Origin: Apodemus sylvaticus
Lineage: Eukaryota; Chordata; Mammalia; Rodentia; Muridae
Length of the DNA: 64,000 nucleotides
Direction: 5' to 3'
Assembly: GCF_947179515.1 (NCBI RefSeq)
Contig: NC_067495.1
Location: 137,828,655 to 137,892,654 of the forward strand
A model generated the notes under the pieces. It ran no database searches and was not told the origin of the DNA. It saw only the letters and a program-made list of their open reading frames with translations. Within the stretch, counting starts at the first letter, position 1; each line of letters begins with the position of its first letter. Below, piece by piece: positions 25,534-37,836 of the stretch. A program made the position numbers and the translations under genes.

Positions 25534-25666
25534 GACAGTTACATTTTATTTTTTCTTTCTTTTATTTATTTTTTTTATTTACATTGCAAATGATTTCCCC
25601 TTTTCTGGGTCCCCACTCCCTGCAAGTCCCATAAGTCCTCTTCCGTCCCCCGACAGTTACATTTTA
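25534..25666 (-). mobile_element. Minimal L1 insertion (103 bp) with 15-bp target duplication
   Basis: Only the last stretch of an L1 3' UTR plus T-rich tail (25,549-25,651: 'tttacattgcaaatgatttcccc', 'ccactccctgcaagtccc'). It is flanked by perfect copies of GACAGTTACATTTTA at 25,534-25,548 and 25,652-25,666. Confidence 0.95.
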
Positions 25667-27034
25667 AAGAGCTTTAATGAATAATTTTGTCATTTCAACA
25701 ATGTTAAATTTATTAATATATTGTGGCATTACAAGAATACAATCCCCAATGAGCCTCTTCATTGGCCACTTTTTGTTTCAAGGGTCATTTAAGGAAAAGA
25801 ATGATTGTTAAAATAATTCTATTAAGTTTGAACTTGACTGAAAAATCAAAAGTGCACTAATCACTTAAAGGCATAGAGATTTCTTAATATAGTCTTAAAT
25901 TTATATTCTTATTTTCTCAAGGCTTTTGCATGTTTAAAGTAGTGCATATTAGTACATATAAACCAAATTTTGGATTTCCATGCATTTACCAATGGTTCCA
26001 TTTGTGGAAACCAGGAATAAAATCACATTACTCACTAAATACAATAAATATAACCACAGTTTTACTATAATGGTATTTCCTTTAGCACTCTTGTCTATGA
26101 TCAAGATGACTATTAAAATCTTTTGTATCTCCTGACCCTTTTTATCACAGCAACATGTGGCATAACTACTTCTTGTCTCTTGCCTGGAATAAATACTTGA
26201 GTATAGTTGCATTTTAATCTATCCCTAAGTCTTTTGTTATTTCTGAAACGTAAGTAAAATAATTAAACCTCATTGAGTCATTTATTTAACTTTGCTTTTT
26301 TGAGACAATGTCAAACAATGTAGGCTAGTCTAAACTTGAATTGATGATGATCCTCCTCCCTTTACCTTACCAGTGTTTAGTTTACATGTGCCCATGCATG
26401 AACTCATTCAGTCATAGTTCTCATTGTTTTTAGAGCAAAACGCAAAATTTTACTTGGCCAATAATTTTGGAATTATGCAGAAATCTCAGCTAATTGTAGA
26501 TATAGAATATGGATAGAGTAAGGGTTGGTGGTATGGAAAGTGGGTAGTGCACTAGAATTTATTTTATTTTTATCATGAGCATTTTCAATAGAACCCATTT
26601 TTCTTTCTCTTGTAGCTCCTTCTAGACTCATTTATTGCAGTGATTACTTATTAGTTGTCAATTGTAGATAGCCTAGAATAACTTGGTAAGAGGATCCCAA
26701 TGAGAGACTAATTGTCTAAACCAGAACAGCTCTGTGGGGGAATTGTCTTAATTTCCTTAATTGATGTAGAAAGTAATTGCTCGAAAGTTGGTGACGCCAT
26801 TCCTTGGTATGAGGCCCTGTACTGTGTAAGAGTACAGAAAGCTCGTTGAATATCAAGCATATATTCGTGCTTCATTTCTATTTTGACGTACTGTTTCAAG
26901 TTCTTACAGACATGCCTTTGCTGAAATGGCAGATTGTAGTCTAAAACCTAACTAAAACAAACTCTTTCTCCCCTAAGTTGCATTGTATCAGGGTGTTCTA
27001 ACAAAGTTTCAGAAAGGAAAGTTGGGCATGTACT
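25667..27034. other. Mostly unique DNA with an old B1-like monomer
   Basis: At 26,293-26,400 the + strand resembles an old antisense B1/PB1 ('gcttttttgagacaatg', 'taggctagtctaaacttga', 'gatgatcctcctccctttacc'). The rest is unassigned. Confidence 0.5.
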
Positions 27035-27225
27035 CTTTCTTTTTTTTTCATTTTTTCATTTTTTCATTTTTTTAAAATTTTCTATATTCTTTGTTTACAT
27101 TCTGAATGCTCTCCCCTTTCCCTGTTTCCCCCTCCCCATCGGTCTCATAAGCCCTCTTCCCTCTGCCCATTTCCCAATCACCCCCCTCCAATTTCTCTGT
27201 CCTGGTACTCCCCTACAATTATGGA
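27035..27225 (-). mobile_element. 5'-truncated L1 end
   Basis: T-rich tail with ATTTTTTC units, then 'ttgtttacattctgaatgctctcccctttccc' and 'ggtctcataagccctcttccc'. This is the terminal L1 3' UTR in antisense. Confidence 0.8.
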
Positions 27226-27418
27226 TTTGTATTGTTTTATTTGAAAAAGTAAAACAAAATAAAAGTCAAGAGCTTAGGATGTATGTCCTTCTGCTGCTGG
27301 AGAGGTGAGAATGCCTTTGACCTCATCCGTTATTTTAATCTTCCTAGATAGCCAAGATATCAATATAAAATTTTAGAAACCAATGAATAAATATTCAAAT
27401 AATTTTTGGTCTCAAAAG

Positions 27419-27592
27419 GAGGAATTTGTCGGGCAGTGGTGGCACATGCCTTTAATCCCAGCACTTGGGTAGCAGAGGCAGGTGAATTTCTGAGGTCGAG
27501 GCCACCCTGGTCTACAGAGTGAGTTCCAGGACAGCCGGAGCTGCACAGAGAAACCCTGTCTCGAAAAAGGAAAAAAAAAAAAAGAGGAATTT
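27419..27592 (+). mobile_element. B1 SINE with 9-bp target duplication
   Basis: B1 body at 27,428-27,583 from GTCGGGCAGTGGTGG to CTGTCTCG plus an A-rich tail. The direct repeat GAGGAATTT is at 27,419-27,427 and 27,584-27,592. Small changes from consensus include 'gaggtcgaggccacc'. Confidence 0.93.
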
Positions 27593-28500
27593 ATCTCAGA
27601 TTACATGCATGGGCCCAGTATGTCAGTGAATCCCTATGATTAGACAGATACAAAGAGATACATTGGGAAGGGAAGCAAGGGTATGAAGCTAAAAGCTCAG
27701 AACAAGGATACATGTCGTCCCTGAAGCTAGAAAAGACAAAGCACAGATCTCCCCTCAAATTGTGGTGGAGAGCATAGGTCTGCCTTCTAGAGATGTGAGA
27801 GAAGAGAATTCATTTGCTTCAAGTAACCCAACTTGTGGTATTCGACCATAGTATACTTGGGAAACAACATACCTTCCTTCCAGGTTACTGACTCCCTTTA
27901 ATTTCACCATTGGACCATTGTATTCCTCAATCCTTGTGGAAAAGTCTCATCAAATATCCCCATGCTGTCATCATAGTTTTCACCTCTCTGCTTAAAAGTT
28001 ATTGTTTTGCAATTACTTTTCATGACTAATATAAAGTGAGCTCTTAACACTATCCAATATCCTCGCCTAGTTTTTCTGGCAGAGGTTTTTATCTATCCCA
28101 CTTGTCATTATGTTCTTGGTACACAACACAAGGATGAATTTATGTCAGAATTCAGTCAAACCTTGTTAAAAGGAAATATCATTACTATCAGAGATAGAAG
28201 AAATGAGTAGTAAATTGCTCTTTTTGTTTTGTTCCGTTTTGTTTTTAGTTACCAATCATGTCCTCCAACTGTCTTTGCCTTTAACCATGCCACAGCTCTG
28301 ACCTGCATCAGATGTAACTGATCTCATTCCTGTGCGTCATTTACTTTCAAGTTTTCAACTGCTGAAATTTGAGGAAAGTTTTTGAGATATTTTGTCCTAA
28401 AATTAACTGCTGCTAATTTTTGGATCATATATTTACTCAGTATTTAAAAATCAACACAGCATATCACTTGGGACTGGGCTTCCAATGATTAATTGATCTC
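27593..28500. other. Unique DNA
   Basis: No gene or repeat recognised apart from a T-rich (GTTTT) patch near 28,220. Confidence 0.45.
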
Positions 28501-28504
28501 TTCA

Positions 28505-28850
28505 TTGGGTCTAGTTGTGGTTTTCTGTAACATTCTCCATTTGTTGGAAAAACAAAACTTTTTGAAAGAGATGTGGTGCCTACCCACATAAGTATGGGTA
28601 TAAGAATAAGATTTATAATGTAGTGAGGAATTATGCTAGCCTAGTAAAGTGGCAGTAGAAGATTGCTTTCTAAGATTCCTGCCCGAATGGCCTTGGGAAG
28701 TTATCTAGGATTTTAGTACTACACATTATTTCCTCCCTTTTGAGTATCCAATTAGACAGTTGTTGGTTGGTACTTATTTATGTCACATATTTTACTTTTA
28801 TGCAAATCTTTCCAAGCTAGCAATTTTCATGTTTCACAGGTGTTACAGCC
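28505..28850 (-). mobile_element. Old L1 3' UTR fragment (Lx-like)
   Basis: Antisense blocks: 'gttgtggttttctgtaacattctcca', 'gaggaattatgctagcctagtaaagtggcagtag', 'ccaattagacagttgttggttgg'. Same family as 14.7-15.3 kb and 36.8-37.7 kb. Confidence 0.65.
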
Positions 28851-29153
28851 TTTGAAAGCTTGAACAGTGTTTTAGACCCATAGAAGTTAGACCACATGAG
28901 AGAGACTTCAGGTCATATCAAGCTTGAGTCATCTAAGTGGTGTGATGCCTTGAGGAATAGTGGCCTACCTTCAATACCAGAGAGGCAACTAAGGGCTGCG
29001 TTGATGATCTATATTGGTCTGGCGGTCACTTGGACTACCCTGACTAACACTTCAAAAGGTTTCTTATATCTGGTGTGAGGAATTTTGTTAGTGTATGGTT
29101 CTTGTGGGGAGCTTTGTCAGCCCAAGTGTTTTAACTTCCCTTAAGAGAGATAG

Positions 29154-29195
<42 letters not shown>

Positions 29196-29210
29196 CACAC
29201 ACACACACAC
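29154..29210. repeat. (CA)n microsatellite
   Basis: CA units broken once by an AA step near 29,194. Confidence 0.96.
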
Positions 29211-30636
29211 TAAGTATAAACAAAGAAAAAGAAGCCATCAATTTGAGAATGGGGGAACATGGAAGGTATTTGAGAGCTTAGCCAGGAGTTTCTGGAAGGA
29301 AAAAAAAGTGAGGCAGGAACTTCTATAATTCTATTTCAATTAAAAGTATAAAAAAATCAAAATAAGCTTATTCAGTAGGTTCTTTTGTTGTTATTATGCT
29401 GAAATACTAAGCATGCAATTTTATAACTAAACAATCCAAAAAGAACTATGACTGTGATCATGAATGTGTATATTCAACTTTAAGGGCTTGTACTTTTAGA
29501 GATAGATGGAACACAAAAAGAAATCCCTCAAGAGTTCCCATATTCTCTACCTTCCTGAGTTTGTCTTCTTAGCTGAGTAAAGAGAAGACAGCAAAGCACA
29601 ATCTTGTCAAAGTAACAGGGAAGCTGTGCATGCAAAGGTTCTTTGGAGATGGATAGGATTCCCAGGTGAGCATGATTTGGGAATCTTTGAGAGTTTTCTT
29701 ATCTAAGAGTAAAGCACAATATGGTCTGTGCTCGTTGGTTCCTCTTGCCAGAGGATTTTTTTTTCTTATTGCCAGATACAGGACAAGAGAGTTGGAAGAC
29801 ATCCGAGAAAGCATTCCAAAATTACAAACTGCACTTTAGCACAAGAATCACTGCTGCCAACTCAAAGAGTTTCTTGGTGATTAGTCACAGTACTTAATAT
29901 TGCTATTGTACAATGTCAAACAAAAGGGTCAAAGATAGACTGTTGATGACTTTGAAGTTTGTTTTGATGAAATAATGATTCTCAGACTGAAAAACTCAAT
30001 CTATTTAAAATGAAAAGGGATAGAATTATTTGTGGCAATCTTGTAATCTGCTCTTGCAAAGTCTTCATAAATTATTGCTCTAAACATTGGAAAGATGATT
30101 AGACTATTTATAGCCTATTACTAGAAATATTTACAAATATATTACACTGATTTGAGCCTAGGAAATGCTGTAAACAATTGTTCTAGCTATAGAAGTGTTA
30201 GTCTATTAACATTTTTGAACTTGATTATAAAAATATTTCTAATTAAAATAGTCACACACTGAAATCAACAAGGTCCTGTTCACCTATGTGCAGCTCTGTA
30301 CATTTAGAGTAGTCATTTGTAACAGAACTTGTGGGGATTCACATCATATTTTACAATTTCACTCTACAATATATTTTTACATATATATCATCACCAAAAC
30401 ATAAAATTCTATGAGAGTTATAACTCTAAAAACAATGACATGTATATCATTTTCATAGCTAGTGTTCATTATCTATTTTAAATTCTTACTCATCTCTTAA
30501 ATTTTAACTTTTGTTGCTCTTTTTGCATATTATGCTACACTCCCATGTACATTTGCTTAAATATATACATATATTATGTCTAGGTAATTTATATAAAGGA
30601 CATATTTTAAAAGTGAAACTGGTTAATTAGAATATA
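29211..30636. other. Unique AT-rich DNA
   Basis: No coding potential or recognised element. Confidence 0.45.
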
Positions 30637-30638
30637 TA

Positions 30639-30674
<36 letters not shown>

Positions 30675-30690
30675 TACATATAGAAAAGAA
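30637..30690. repeat. (CATA)n microsatellite
   Basis: About seven CATA units flanked by TATA-rich sequence. Confidence 0.93.
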
Positions 30691-30959
30691 CAACAATGTG
30701 ATTGCATAGCTTGAGAGTAAAAGGGTTTTATTGTGCTATAAACCAAAATAATTACCCATAGTAAGCATATAGCTAAATTTTCCAGCAAATTTATAAAATT
30801 GTACAATGACAAGTAAACTTCAACTTTAGAGCAGTCTCACTTCCAAAACAATCACTCTTTGCTTTGATTCTAATTCCATGTATTGTCTTTTGTAGCAGGA
30901 CACTTAGCTGGTGTTATCTCTAGTTTATCTGGCTACACATAGAAATATTAAACTATATC

Positions 30960-31983
30960 TTTATCTGTTACCCTGCACAAACCTGAGCTGCAAATGGATC
31001 AAGATTACCAGCATAAGACAGAATACCTTGAATCTGGTAGAGGAGAATATATGGATTACACTTGAACTTAATGAAATGGGGAAGTATTTTCCCCAGTAAT
31101 TAATACATTAAATCTACTTAATACATGGTATGTCATGAACTAACATGCTTCTAACAACAAAGGACATTACACTATCATTTGACTGAAGAGACAGCCTAAA
31201 GAATAGGGAAAATATTACCAATTATGTATCTGACAACTTAATATCTTGAGCATACAAGGAACTACATCAAGTAAACAAACAATGCAAGTAAAAAATGGGG
31301 CATAGAACTAAACAAAGAGAGTTCTCAAAATATGAAATGAATATGGCTAAAATATTTTTAAATGGTCAACAACCTTAGCCATTAGGGAAATGCAAAGTAA
31401 AACTAATTTCAGATTTCTTCCTACTTTAGTCAGAATGACTAAGATGCAAAGAACAGATGATGACAAATACTTATAGGGATTTGGGAAAAGGAACAATTAT
31501 TTACTACTGGTTGGAGTATAAATTGGTATGTTCACTATGGAATTAGTGTAGACTTCCTCAGAACACTGGAAATGAATCTACTTCATGATCTATCTGTAAC
31601 AACCACTCTTGGGCTTATACCAAAAGTACTCTCTATCCTACTAAAGAGACTCTCTTACTCATATTCTTTTCTTCTGTATTCACAATAGCCAGGAAATGGA
31701 AACACCAGATGTGCATCAGCCAATGAATGAATAATGGAAATGTGATACATTTACACAATAATATATATATATTTGGTTTTCGAGACAGAGTTTTTCTGTG
31801 TAGCCCTGACTGTCCTGGAACTCACTCTGTAGACCAGGCTGGCCTCAAACTCAGAAATCTACCTGCCTCTGCCTCCCAAGTGCTGGGATTAAAGGCTTGT
31901 ACCACCACTGCCCGGCTACACAATAAAATATTATTCACTGATTTAAAGCTAAAGTTGAATCTCTCAAGTAAATGCATGGATTT
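30960..31983 (+). mobile_element. Old L1 ORF2 3' region, left part of a nested stack
   Basis: Decayed sense ORF2: 'gatcaagattaccagcataagacagaataccttgaatctgg', 'gccattagggaaatgcaaagtaaaac', 'cttgggcttataccaaaagtac', 'caatagccaggaaatgg', 'aatggaaatgtgatacatttacacaat'. Many stops. It is split by the B1 at 31,762-31,916 and the L1 at 32,002-34,245, and resumes at 34,264. Confidence 0.8.
31752..31926 (-). mobile_element. B1 SINE nested in old L1, 10-bp target duplication
   Basis: Antisense B1 at 31,762-31,916 (AT-rich tail, 'ttggttttcgagacagagtttttctgtgtagcc', ending 'ccaccactgcccggc'). The direct repeat TACACAATAA is at 31,752-31,761 and 31,917-31,926. The interrupted L1 phrase ('acatttacacaat' then 'aaaatattattcac') joins across it. 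Confidence 0.95.
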
Positions 31984-32005
31984 GAAAACAATCATTCTGA
32001 AATAT

Positions 32006-33505
32006 CAGTGTTGTTTTTGATTTGCATTTCCCTAATGACTAAGAATGTTGAACATTTCTTTAGGTATTTCTCAGCCATTCAATATTCCTCAGGGGAAAAT
32101 TCTTTGTTTAGCTCTGTACCCCATTTGTAAGGGGGATATTTGGCTCTCTGGAGTCTACCTTCTTAAGTTCTTTGTATATCTTGGATATAAGCCCTCTGTT
32201 GGATGTAGTGTTGGTAAAGATCTTTTCCCAATTTGTTGGTTGCCATTTTGTCCTTTTGACAATGTCCTTTGCCTTAAAGAAATTTTGTAGTTTTATGAGG
32301 TCTCAATAGTCAATTCTTGATCTTAGAGCATAAGCTACTGGTGTTTTGTTCATGAACTTTTCCCCTGTGCCAATGTCCTCAAGGTCTTCCCCAGTTTCTT
32401 TTCTATTAGTTTCAGTGTGTCTGGTCTTATGTTGAGGTTTTTGATCGACTTGGACTTGATCTTAGTACAAGGAGATAAGAATGGATCACTGTGCATTCTT
32501 TTGCATGCTAATCTCCTGTTGAACCAGCACCATTTGTTGAAAAGGCTATCTTTTTTCCACTGGATGTTTTCAGCCACTTTGTCAAAGATCAAGTGACCAT
32601 AAGTATGTGGGTTCATTTCCTGGTCTTCAATTCTATTCCATTGATCTACTTGCCTGTCACTGTACCAATACCATGCAGTTTTTAACACAATTGCTCTGTA
32701 GTATTGCTTGACGTCGGGGATACTAATTCCCCCTGAAGTTCTATTACTGTTGAGGATAGTTTTAGCTATCCTGGGAATTTTGCTATTCCAGATGAATTTG
32801 AGAATTGCTCTAAGTCTATGAATAATTGAGTTGGGATTTTGATGGGGATTGCATTGAATATGTAGATTGCTTTTGGCAAGATGGCCATTTTTACTATATT
32901 AATCCTGCCAATCCAAGAGCATGGAAGAGTTTTCCATTTTCTGAGGTCTTCTTCGATTTCTTTCTTCAAAGACTTGAAGTTCCAGTCATACAGATCTTTC
33001 ACTTGTTTTGCTAGAGTCACACCAAGATACTTTATATTGTTTGTGGCTATTGTGAAGGGTGTCATTTCCCTAATTACTTTCTCAGCCTGTTTATCCTTTG
33101 AGTATAGGAAGGCTACTGATTTGTTTGAGTTAATTTTATATCCATCCAGTTTGCTGAAATTGTTTATCATCTGTAGGAGTTCTCTGGTGAAGTTTTTTGG
33201 GTCACTTAAGTATACTATCATATCATCTGTAAATAGAGATATTTTGACTTCTTCTTTTCCAATTTGCATCCCTTTGACCTCCTTTGTTGTCTAATTTCTC
33301 TGTCTAGAACTTCAAGTACTATATTGAATAAATATGGAGAGAGAGGGCAGCCTTGTCTAGTTCCTGATTTTAGTGGGATTGCTTCAAGTTTCTCTCCATT
33401 TAGTTTGATGTTGGGTACGGGTTTGCTGTATATTGCTTTTATTATGTTTAGGTATAGGTCTTGAATACCTGTTCTTTCCAAGACCTTTAACATGAAAGGA
33501 TGCTA
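32006..33505 (-). pseudogene. L1 ORF2 reverse transcriptase to pre-C-terminal part (inverted)
   Basis: Reading on the minus strand from 33,500: HPFMLKVLERTGIQD, GTRQGCPLSPYLFN, KISLFTDDMIVYLSDPKN, YLGVTLAKQVKDLY, LKTAWYWYSDRQVDQWNR and TAREMQ-like sequence at the left end. The catalytic motif reads FTDD instead of FADD (near 33,222-33,232). Frameshifts near 33,220-33,265, 32,690-32,760 and 32,350 break the frame. Not functional. Confidence 0.9.
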
Positions 33506-33507
33506 AA

Positions 33508-33995
33508 TTTCATCTTACACCAGTCAGAATGGCTAAGATCAAAACTCAGGAGAAAACAGGTGTTGGCGAGGATGTGGAGAAAGAGGAACACTCCTCCACT
33601 GCTGGTGGGGTTGCAAGCTGGTACTACCACTCTGGAAATAAGTCTGGTGGTTCCTCAGAAAACTGGGAATGATACTTCTGGAGGACCCTGCTATACCACT
33701 CCTGGGCATATACCCAGAGGATTCCCCAGCATGTAATAAGGATACATGCTCCACTATGTTCATAGCAGCCCTATTTATAATAGCCAGAAGCTGGAAAGAA
33801 CCCAGATGTCCCTCAGTGGAGGAATGGATACTGAAAATGTGGTATATACACACAATGGAGCCATTAGAAACAATGAATTCATGAATTCATGAAATTCTTA
33901 TACAAATGAATGGAACTGGAGAACATCATCCTAAGTGAGGTAACCCAGTCTCAAAAGAACACTCATGGTATGCACTCACTGATAAACGGATATTA
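33508..33995 (+). pseudogene. L1 ORF2 C-terminal end
   Basis: Starts FHLTPVRMAKIKTQ and continues to EDPAIPLLGIYPEDSP, DTCSTMFIAALFIIARSWKEP and a MHSLINGY-type end with TAG at 33,993-33,995. One frameshift lies near 33,660, and another near 33,885 where 'catgaattcatgaattcatgaa' carries a small tandem duplication. The L1 3' UTR follows to 34,245. Confidence 0.9.
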
Positions 33996-34263
33996 GCCTA
34001 GAAGCTTGGAATACCCAAGACACAATTCACATATCAAATGATGCCCAAGAAGAAGGAAGGAGTGGCTCCTGGTCCTGGAAAGGCTCAGTGCAGCAGTGTA
34101 TGGGAATAACCAGGACAGGAAAGTGGGAATGGGTGGATTGGGAAACAGGGGGAGGGAAGAGGGCTTATGGGACTTTTGGGGAGGGAGCATCCAGGAAAGG
34201 GAAAATCACTTAAAATGTAAATAAAGAATATATCGAATAAAAAAAGAAAACAATCATTCTGAA

Positions 34264-35640
34264 TGATGTAACAGACACACCACCCTACAAAGGGCAGATG
34301 TTGCTTGCTTTCACTTGTTGTAGATTCTTGGTTTGCATTTTCAGATATGTATGTTTCTTTTGAAATAGACATGGAAGTTAGGAAACTAGTAATGGTGTAT
34401 GGTAGGGCAAAGGATGCTTTTATGGGACCAATTAAATGATGCAATCACATAGAGATGAAAAGAGAATAATGGGTCAGGAAGGATTGAATAGGGTGGGAGA
34501 TTGGAAGGCTGGTTAGATGAGTATATACAGGGAACAATAACAAAAGATCTATGTACAAAGTCATATGGAAGCCTATACCTATAGAAGCTTCCATATATTG
34601 GAGCAGTTGGCCAGTGATGTCCCATAAACCATCAAATATTCATGCTATTGTCTTTGCTCTTGGTTACCGTCCAGAACATGATAGTAAGACTCTATTTCTG
34701 AAAACACTAAATATCTGAATCATAGAACACAAAGAAGTCAAGTTGGTAGCTACTTGAGAGCTTCATTCTTACTGGATAAATTCCATATAGCTGAAAGGTA
34801 CTATTTATACTAACAGAATGGAAAAATAATCAGTAACTAACTCAGTTGTACAATAGTGGCCTTGATATTATGAATGTAGTAAACCACTTTCTTTTCATTT
34901 AAGGCCTGTTCCACAAGATAGAACACATAGCCAGCACCGTTATTGAGGCCAGAGACTTTTGGTTGGGTAGATCATAGTCCATGGGGGAGTATTTACTACT
35001 ATCATTCTGTTAAATGCACAGAGTATTAACATAATTATGTATCACCATGTCAGTAGATTTGTGTGTATTTCAACCCTCATCATCATCAGAGTAGCTTCTT
35101 TTTTTTAGTAGCTTATTTTTGAAGTAGGTGGCAATAACATGAAGAACTAAAATCAGTCCAGGATGCATCAAGTAATAGACTGCAGAATGTTCAGCCCCAA
35201 ATATAATACCTGGATCACACCCCTCCACCCAAGGCTCAGAGATTATTGCAGAAGAAGGAGTGAAAAAGAATTTTAGAGCTTTCAGAGGTAGATGAGTACA
35301 AAGAAGCGGTGCTTTCTGGGCACATCAATGTGGTTTCACATAGTTTCCCACAGTCACTGAATGCAAGCTCAAACCCAAGAGAATTAAACCATGGAAAGAA
35401 GTAGAAATTATATCTCACACCTATATGAAGACTATTGGCAGGTAGTAGCTTCTGGAAAAGGAAGTGTCAATTTTGTTTAAAGGCATGGCTTAAAGTCTAA
35501 TGGAAGACCCTATACCAAAGTGTATAAAGATAACACAAATCAGACTGGATAAGTTAAAAACAAAACACAAAACTCCAAACACAAAGCCAAATCAAAAACC
35601 CACAAAGTTCAGTGGACAAGAAAAGAGGCATGAATCTGCA
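34264..35640 (+). mobile_element. Old L1/HAL1-type 3' end, right part of the nested stack
   Basis: Resumes the element interrupted at 31,983: 'tgatgtaacagacacaccaccctac', then 3' UTR blocks 'ggcctgttccacaagatagaaca', 'gtaggtggcaataacatgaagaac', 'caaggctcagagattattgcagaagaagg' and 'tctgggcacatcaatgtgg'. It is a relative of 20.83-21.86 kb. Diverged. Confidence 0.7.
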
Positions 35641-35739
35641 TGGTTTTAGAAGAGACAGTGTTAAATATGGTCAACTTGTATAAACTTTTTTAATAATTAA
35701 GAAATATTTTTTAAAGAAAATGGACACATATAGTATAAA

Positions 35740-36560
35740 GATATTTCCTACCTTTTTCAGTTTATATCATTTGCAAACCATTGTCATTATTTAAGTTCTC
35801 TTGAATTATTTTCTGTGTTTAAATATATACAGTCTCTTTACTAGATGGAAGAAGGACATTAGGTTTCCTTCCAGTTTTTGGTTGTTAGAAATAAAGTCAT
35901 GTGAAAAATTGTACATTGAGCCTTTAGTAAATATAGTTTTCATTTTATGTTAGTAACTACTTTGAAGTAGGATTCTTAAGTGACTTTGAAGTGGTATTCT
36001 AAGTTGTATGGTAAGTGCTAAAAACTTTAAGAAATGAAAACGTTGTTTTTTAAGTGTCTGCTGCCATTTTCCATCCCAGCATCAGTGTATGAGTGCCAGT
36101 ATTGTGTGCCCTTACTGACACTTGACATTTTCATATTCTTTTAGTACTTTTTTATTTAGCTGGCAGAGATGCACTGCTATCTCAAAGTTTTCCTTTTCTT
36201 TTTCCTAGAACCCCATGATATTCTGCTTCTTTACTTATGATTTCTGTTGGTACATCTTCTCTTTGTGTTAGATCAAATATTTTCCATGTTAAATTATTTT
36301 TTTCTCATTATTGAATATTTAAAGTTTTTCATGTATTTTGAGTAGCCTGGGACATAATATGAATAATTTTATAATCTGAGTCTCACAATATACTTTACAG
36401 CCCATCATATAATTATATTTTAATTATGTTTTCAAGAACACAGCCTTAAATTTGAAGTCAAATATATCTATCAGTTTTCTTTTCAAGAATTGTGTTTTGG
36501 TATGTTTTGTAAGCAACAGTTATTTAACCTGAGATCACAAGATGCTCTACAATGTTTATT
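35740..36560 (-). mobile_element. Old L1 ORF2 3' end fragment
   Basis: Antisense order of ancient L1: 'ttccagtttttggttgttagaaataaagtca', 'gtaggattcttaagtgactttgaag', 'tgccattttccatcccagcatcagtgtatgag', 'cttgacattttcatattc', 'gatgcactgctatctcaaag'. Too decayed to translate. Confidence 0.6.
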
Positions 36561-36779
36561 TAAATAATTTATATTTTTAACTTTTATAATTAGATATATT
36601 AATAGTTTTGTGTTAATTTTATATATAAACTAGAATTGTTGACATTCATATTCCCTACATTTATAGACAATAGTTCCTCAAACACTTTCTAAAAGGGTTA
36701 TGCTTTCTTCACTGTATTGCTTTTGAAAATTTGATGAACAATTGTTAGATATATTTATTTAATTCAATTTGTTCTTTAT

Positions 36780-37720
36780 TAAAACATAATTACATAATCC
36801 CCACCCTCATTAGCTTCTTTCCAACCTCTCTCATGTTTTCTCCCCACACTATCTTATACTTATGGCTTCTTTAAATACTATTGTTAAACATATACACAGC
36901 GTGGCATGCCAACTGGTGGTATCATTTTTTCAGGTCTTGTGTATGTAGCCACATGGTTAAGATGTCATAGGTGTATCTTTCCAATCATATCTAAAAGACA
37001 TATTCCTACTGCAGACTTCTTGGTCTTCTGACTCTTATAATCTTTCTGCCCTCTACCTTTATGTCCTGGGCTTTAGATGTAGGGGCTGTATTGTAGTTTT
37101 ATCAACTGAGACTAAATATCCTGTGGCCACTTGTACTCTGCATTTTGCTCATTGTAGCTTCCTGTAATTGTCTCAGTCTGTTGTGAAAAATAAGCTTCTT
37201 TGAGGAAAGATTGCTACTCTATGAGTGTAAGGGTAGGTATTTACAATGCAGTTAGAAATTCTAGTGGTTTAGGAAAGTAGAAGTATTTTGCTTTCTTTTA
37301 GGCTCCATGGCCTAACTAGCCATATGTGGATGGCTAAGTTTACAGTACCAGGCAATGTACGTGCCTTCAGTTCAATTATCTGTTATTTATGGAACAAAGA
37401 GGCACTATTTCACCATAAGAGATATTTCTTCTGGATGCTCATTGTAGTGGTTCTTAAGACTGTGTGACTGGGTAAGACTATTGGTTGTTCTCCTCCCTTG
37501 GCTGATTTCATTCTTTTGGTACTAGAAACCCTAATAACCAGTTATGAGGCTTTCAGGTCTGATCCACCTTAATACGTCTAGGCCCTGTGTCCAAAGCATA
37601 TGGTGTCTTAATTTCATGTTCTATGAAGCAGCCTAGGGCCATAGCAATAGCTAACATTATTTTGGGGAGTTTCTCAGATTCCCCGGACCAACAATTTGAA
37701 AGGAGATTTCACATGTCTTA
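36780..37720 (-). mobile_element. Old L1 3' UTR (Lx-like), longest copy
   Basis: Antisense blocks in order: 'ccccaccctcattagcttctttccaacctctc', 'catgccaactggtggtatc', 'cttataatctttctgccctctacc', 'gggctttagatgtaggggctgtattgtag', 'catttaactcat'-free middle, 'gcctaactagccatatgtggatggctaagtttacagtaccagg'. It serves as the reference for the shorter scraps elsewhere in the window. Confidence 0.7.
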
Positions 37721-37792
37721 CAAGATTTTTTTTTGGTTTGGCAGTTGATGGCTCTTTAGGGGAGCATTATTGCCCTATGTGGTACACACCTG

Positions 37793-37833
<41 letters not shown>
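37793..37833. repeat. (CA)n microsatellite
   Basis: About 19 CA units. Confidence 0.96.

Positions 37834-37834
<1 letters not shown>

Positions 37835-37836
<2 letters not shown>

Larger units (their letters stand above)
31984..34263 (+). mobile_element. 5'-inverted L1 with perfect 18-bp target duplication
   Basis: An insertion of 2,244 bp at 32,002-34,245 is flanked by an 18-bp direct repeat starting GAAAACAATC and ending ATTCTGAA at 31,984-32,001 and 34,246-34,263. The left 1.5 kb is ORF2 in minus orientation, and the right 0.74 kb is the remaining ORF2 and 3' UTR in plus orientation with an A-rich tail. The two parts abut in ORF2 (TTL then FHLTPVRM) with only a few nucleotides lost. This is a textbook twin-priming product. 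Confidence 0.97.
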
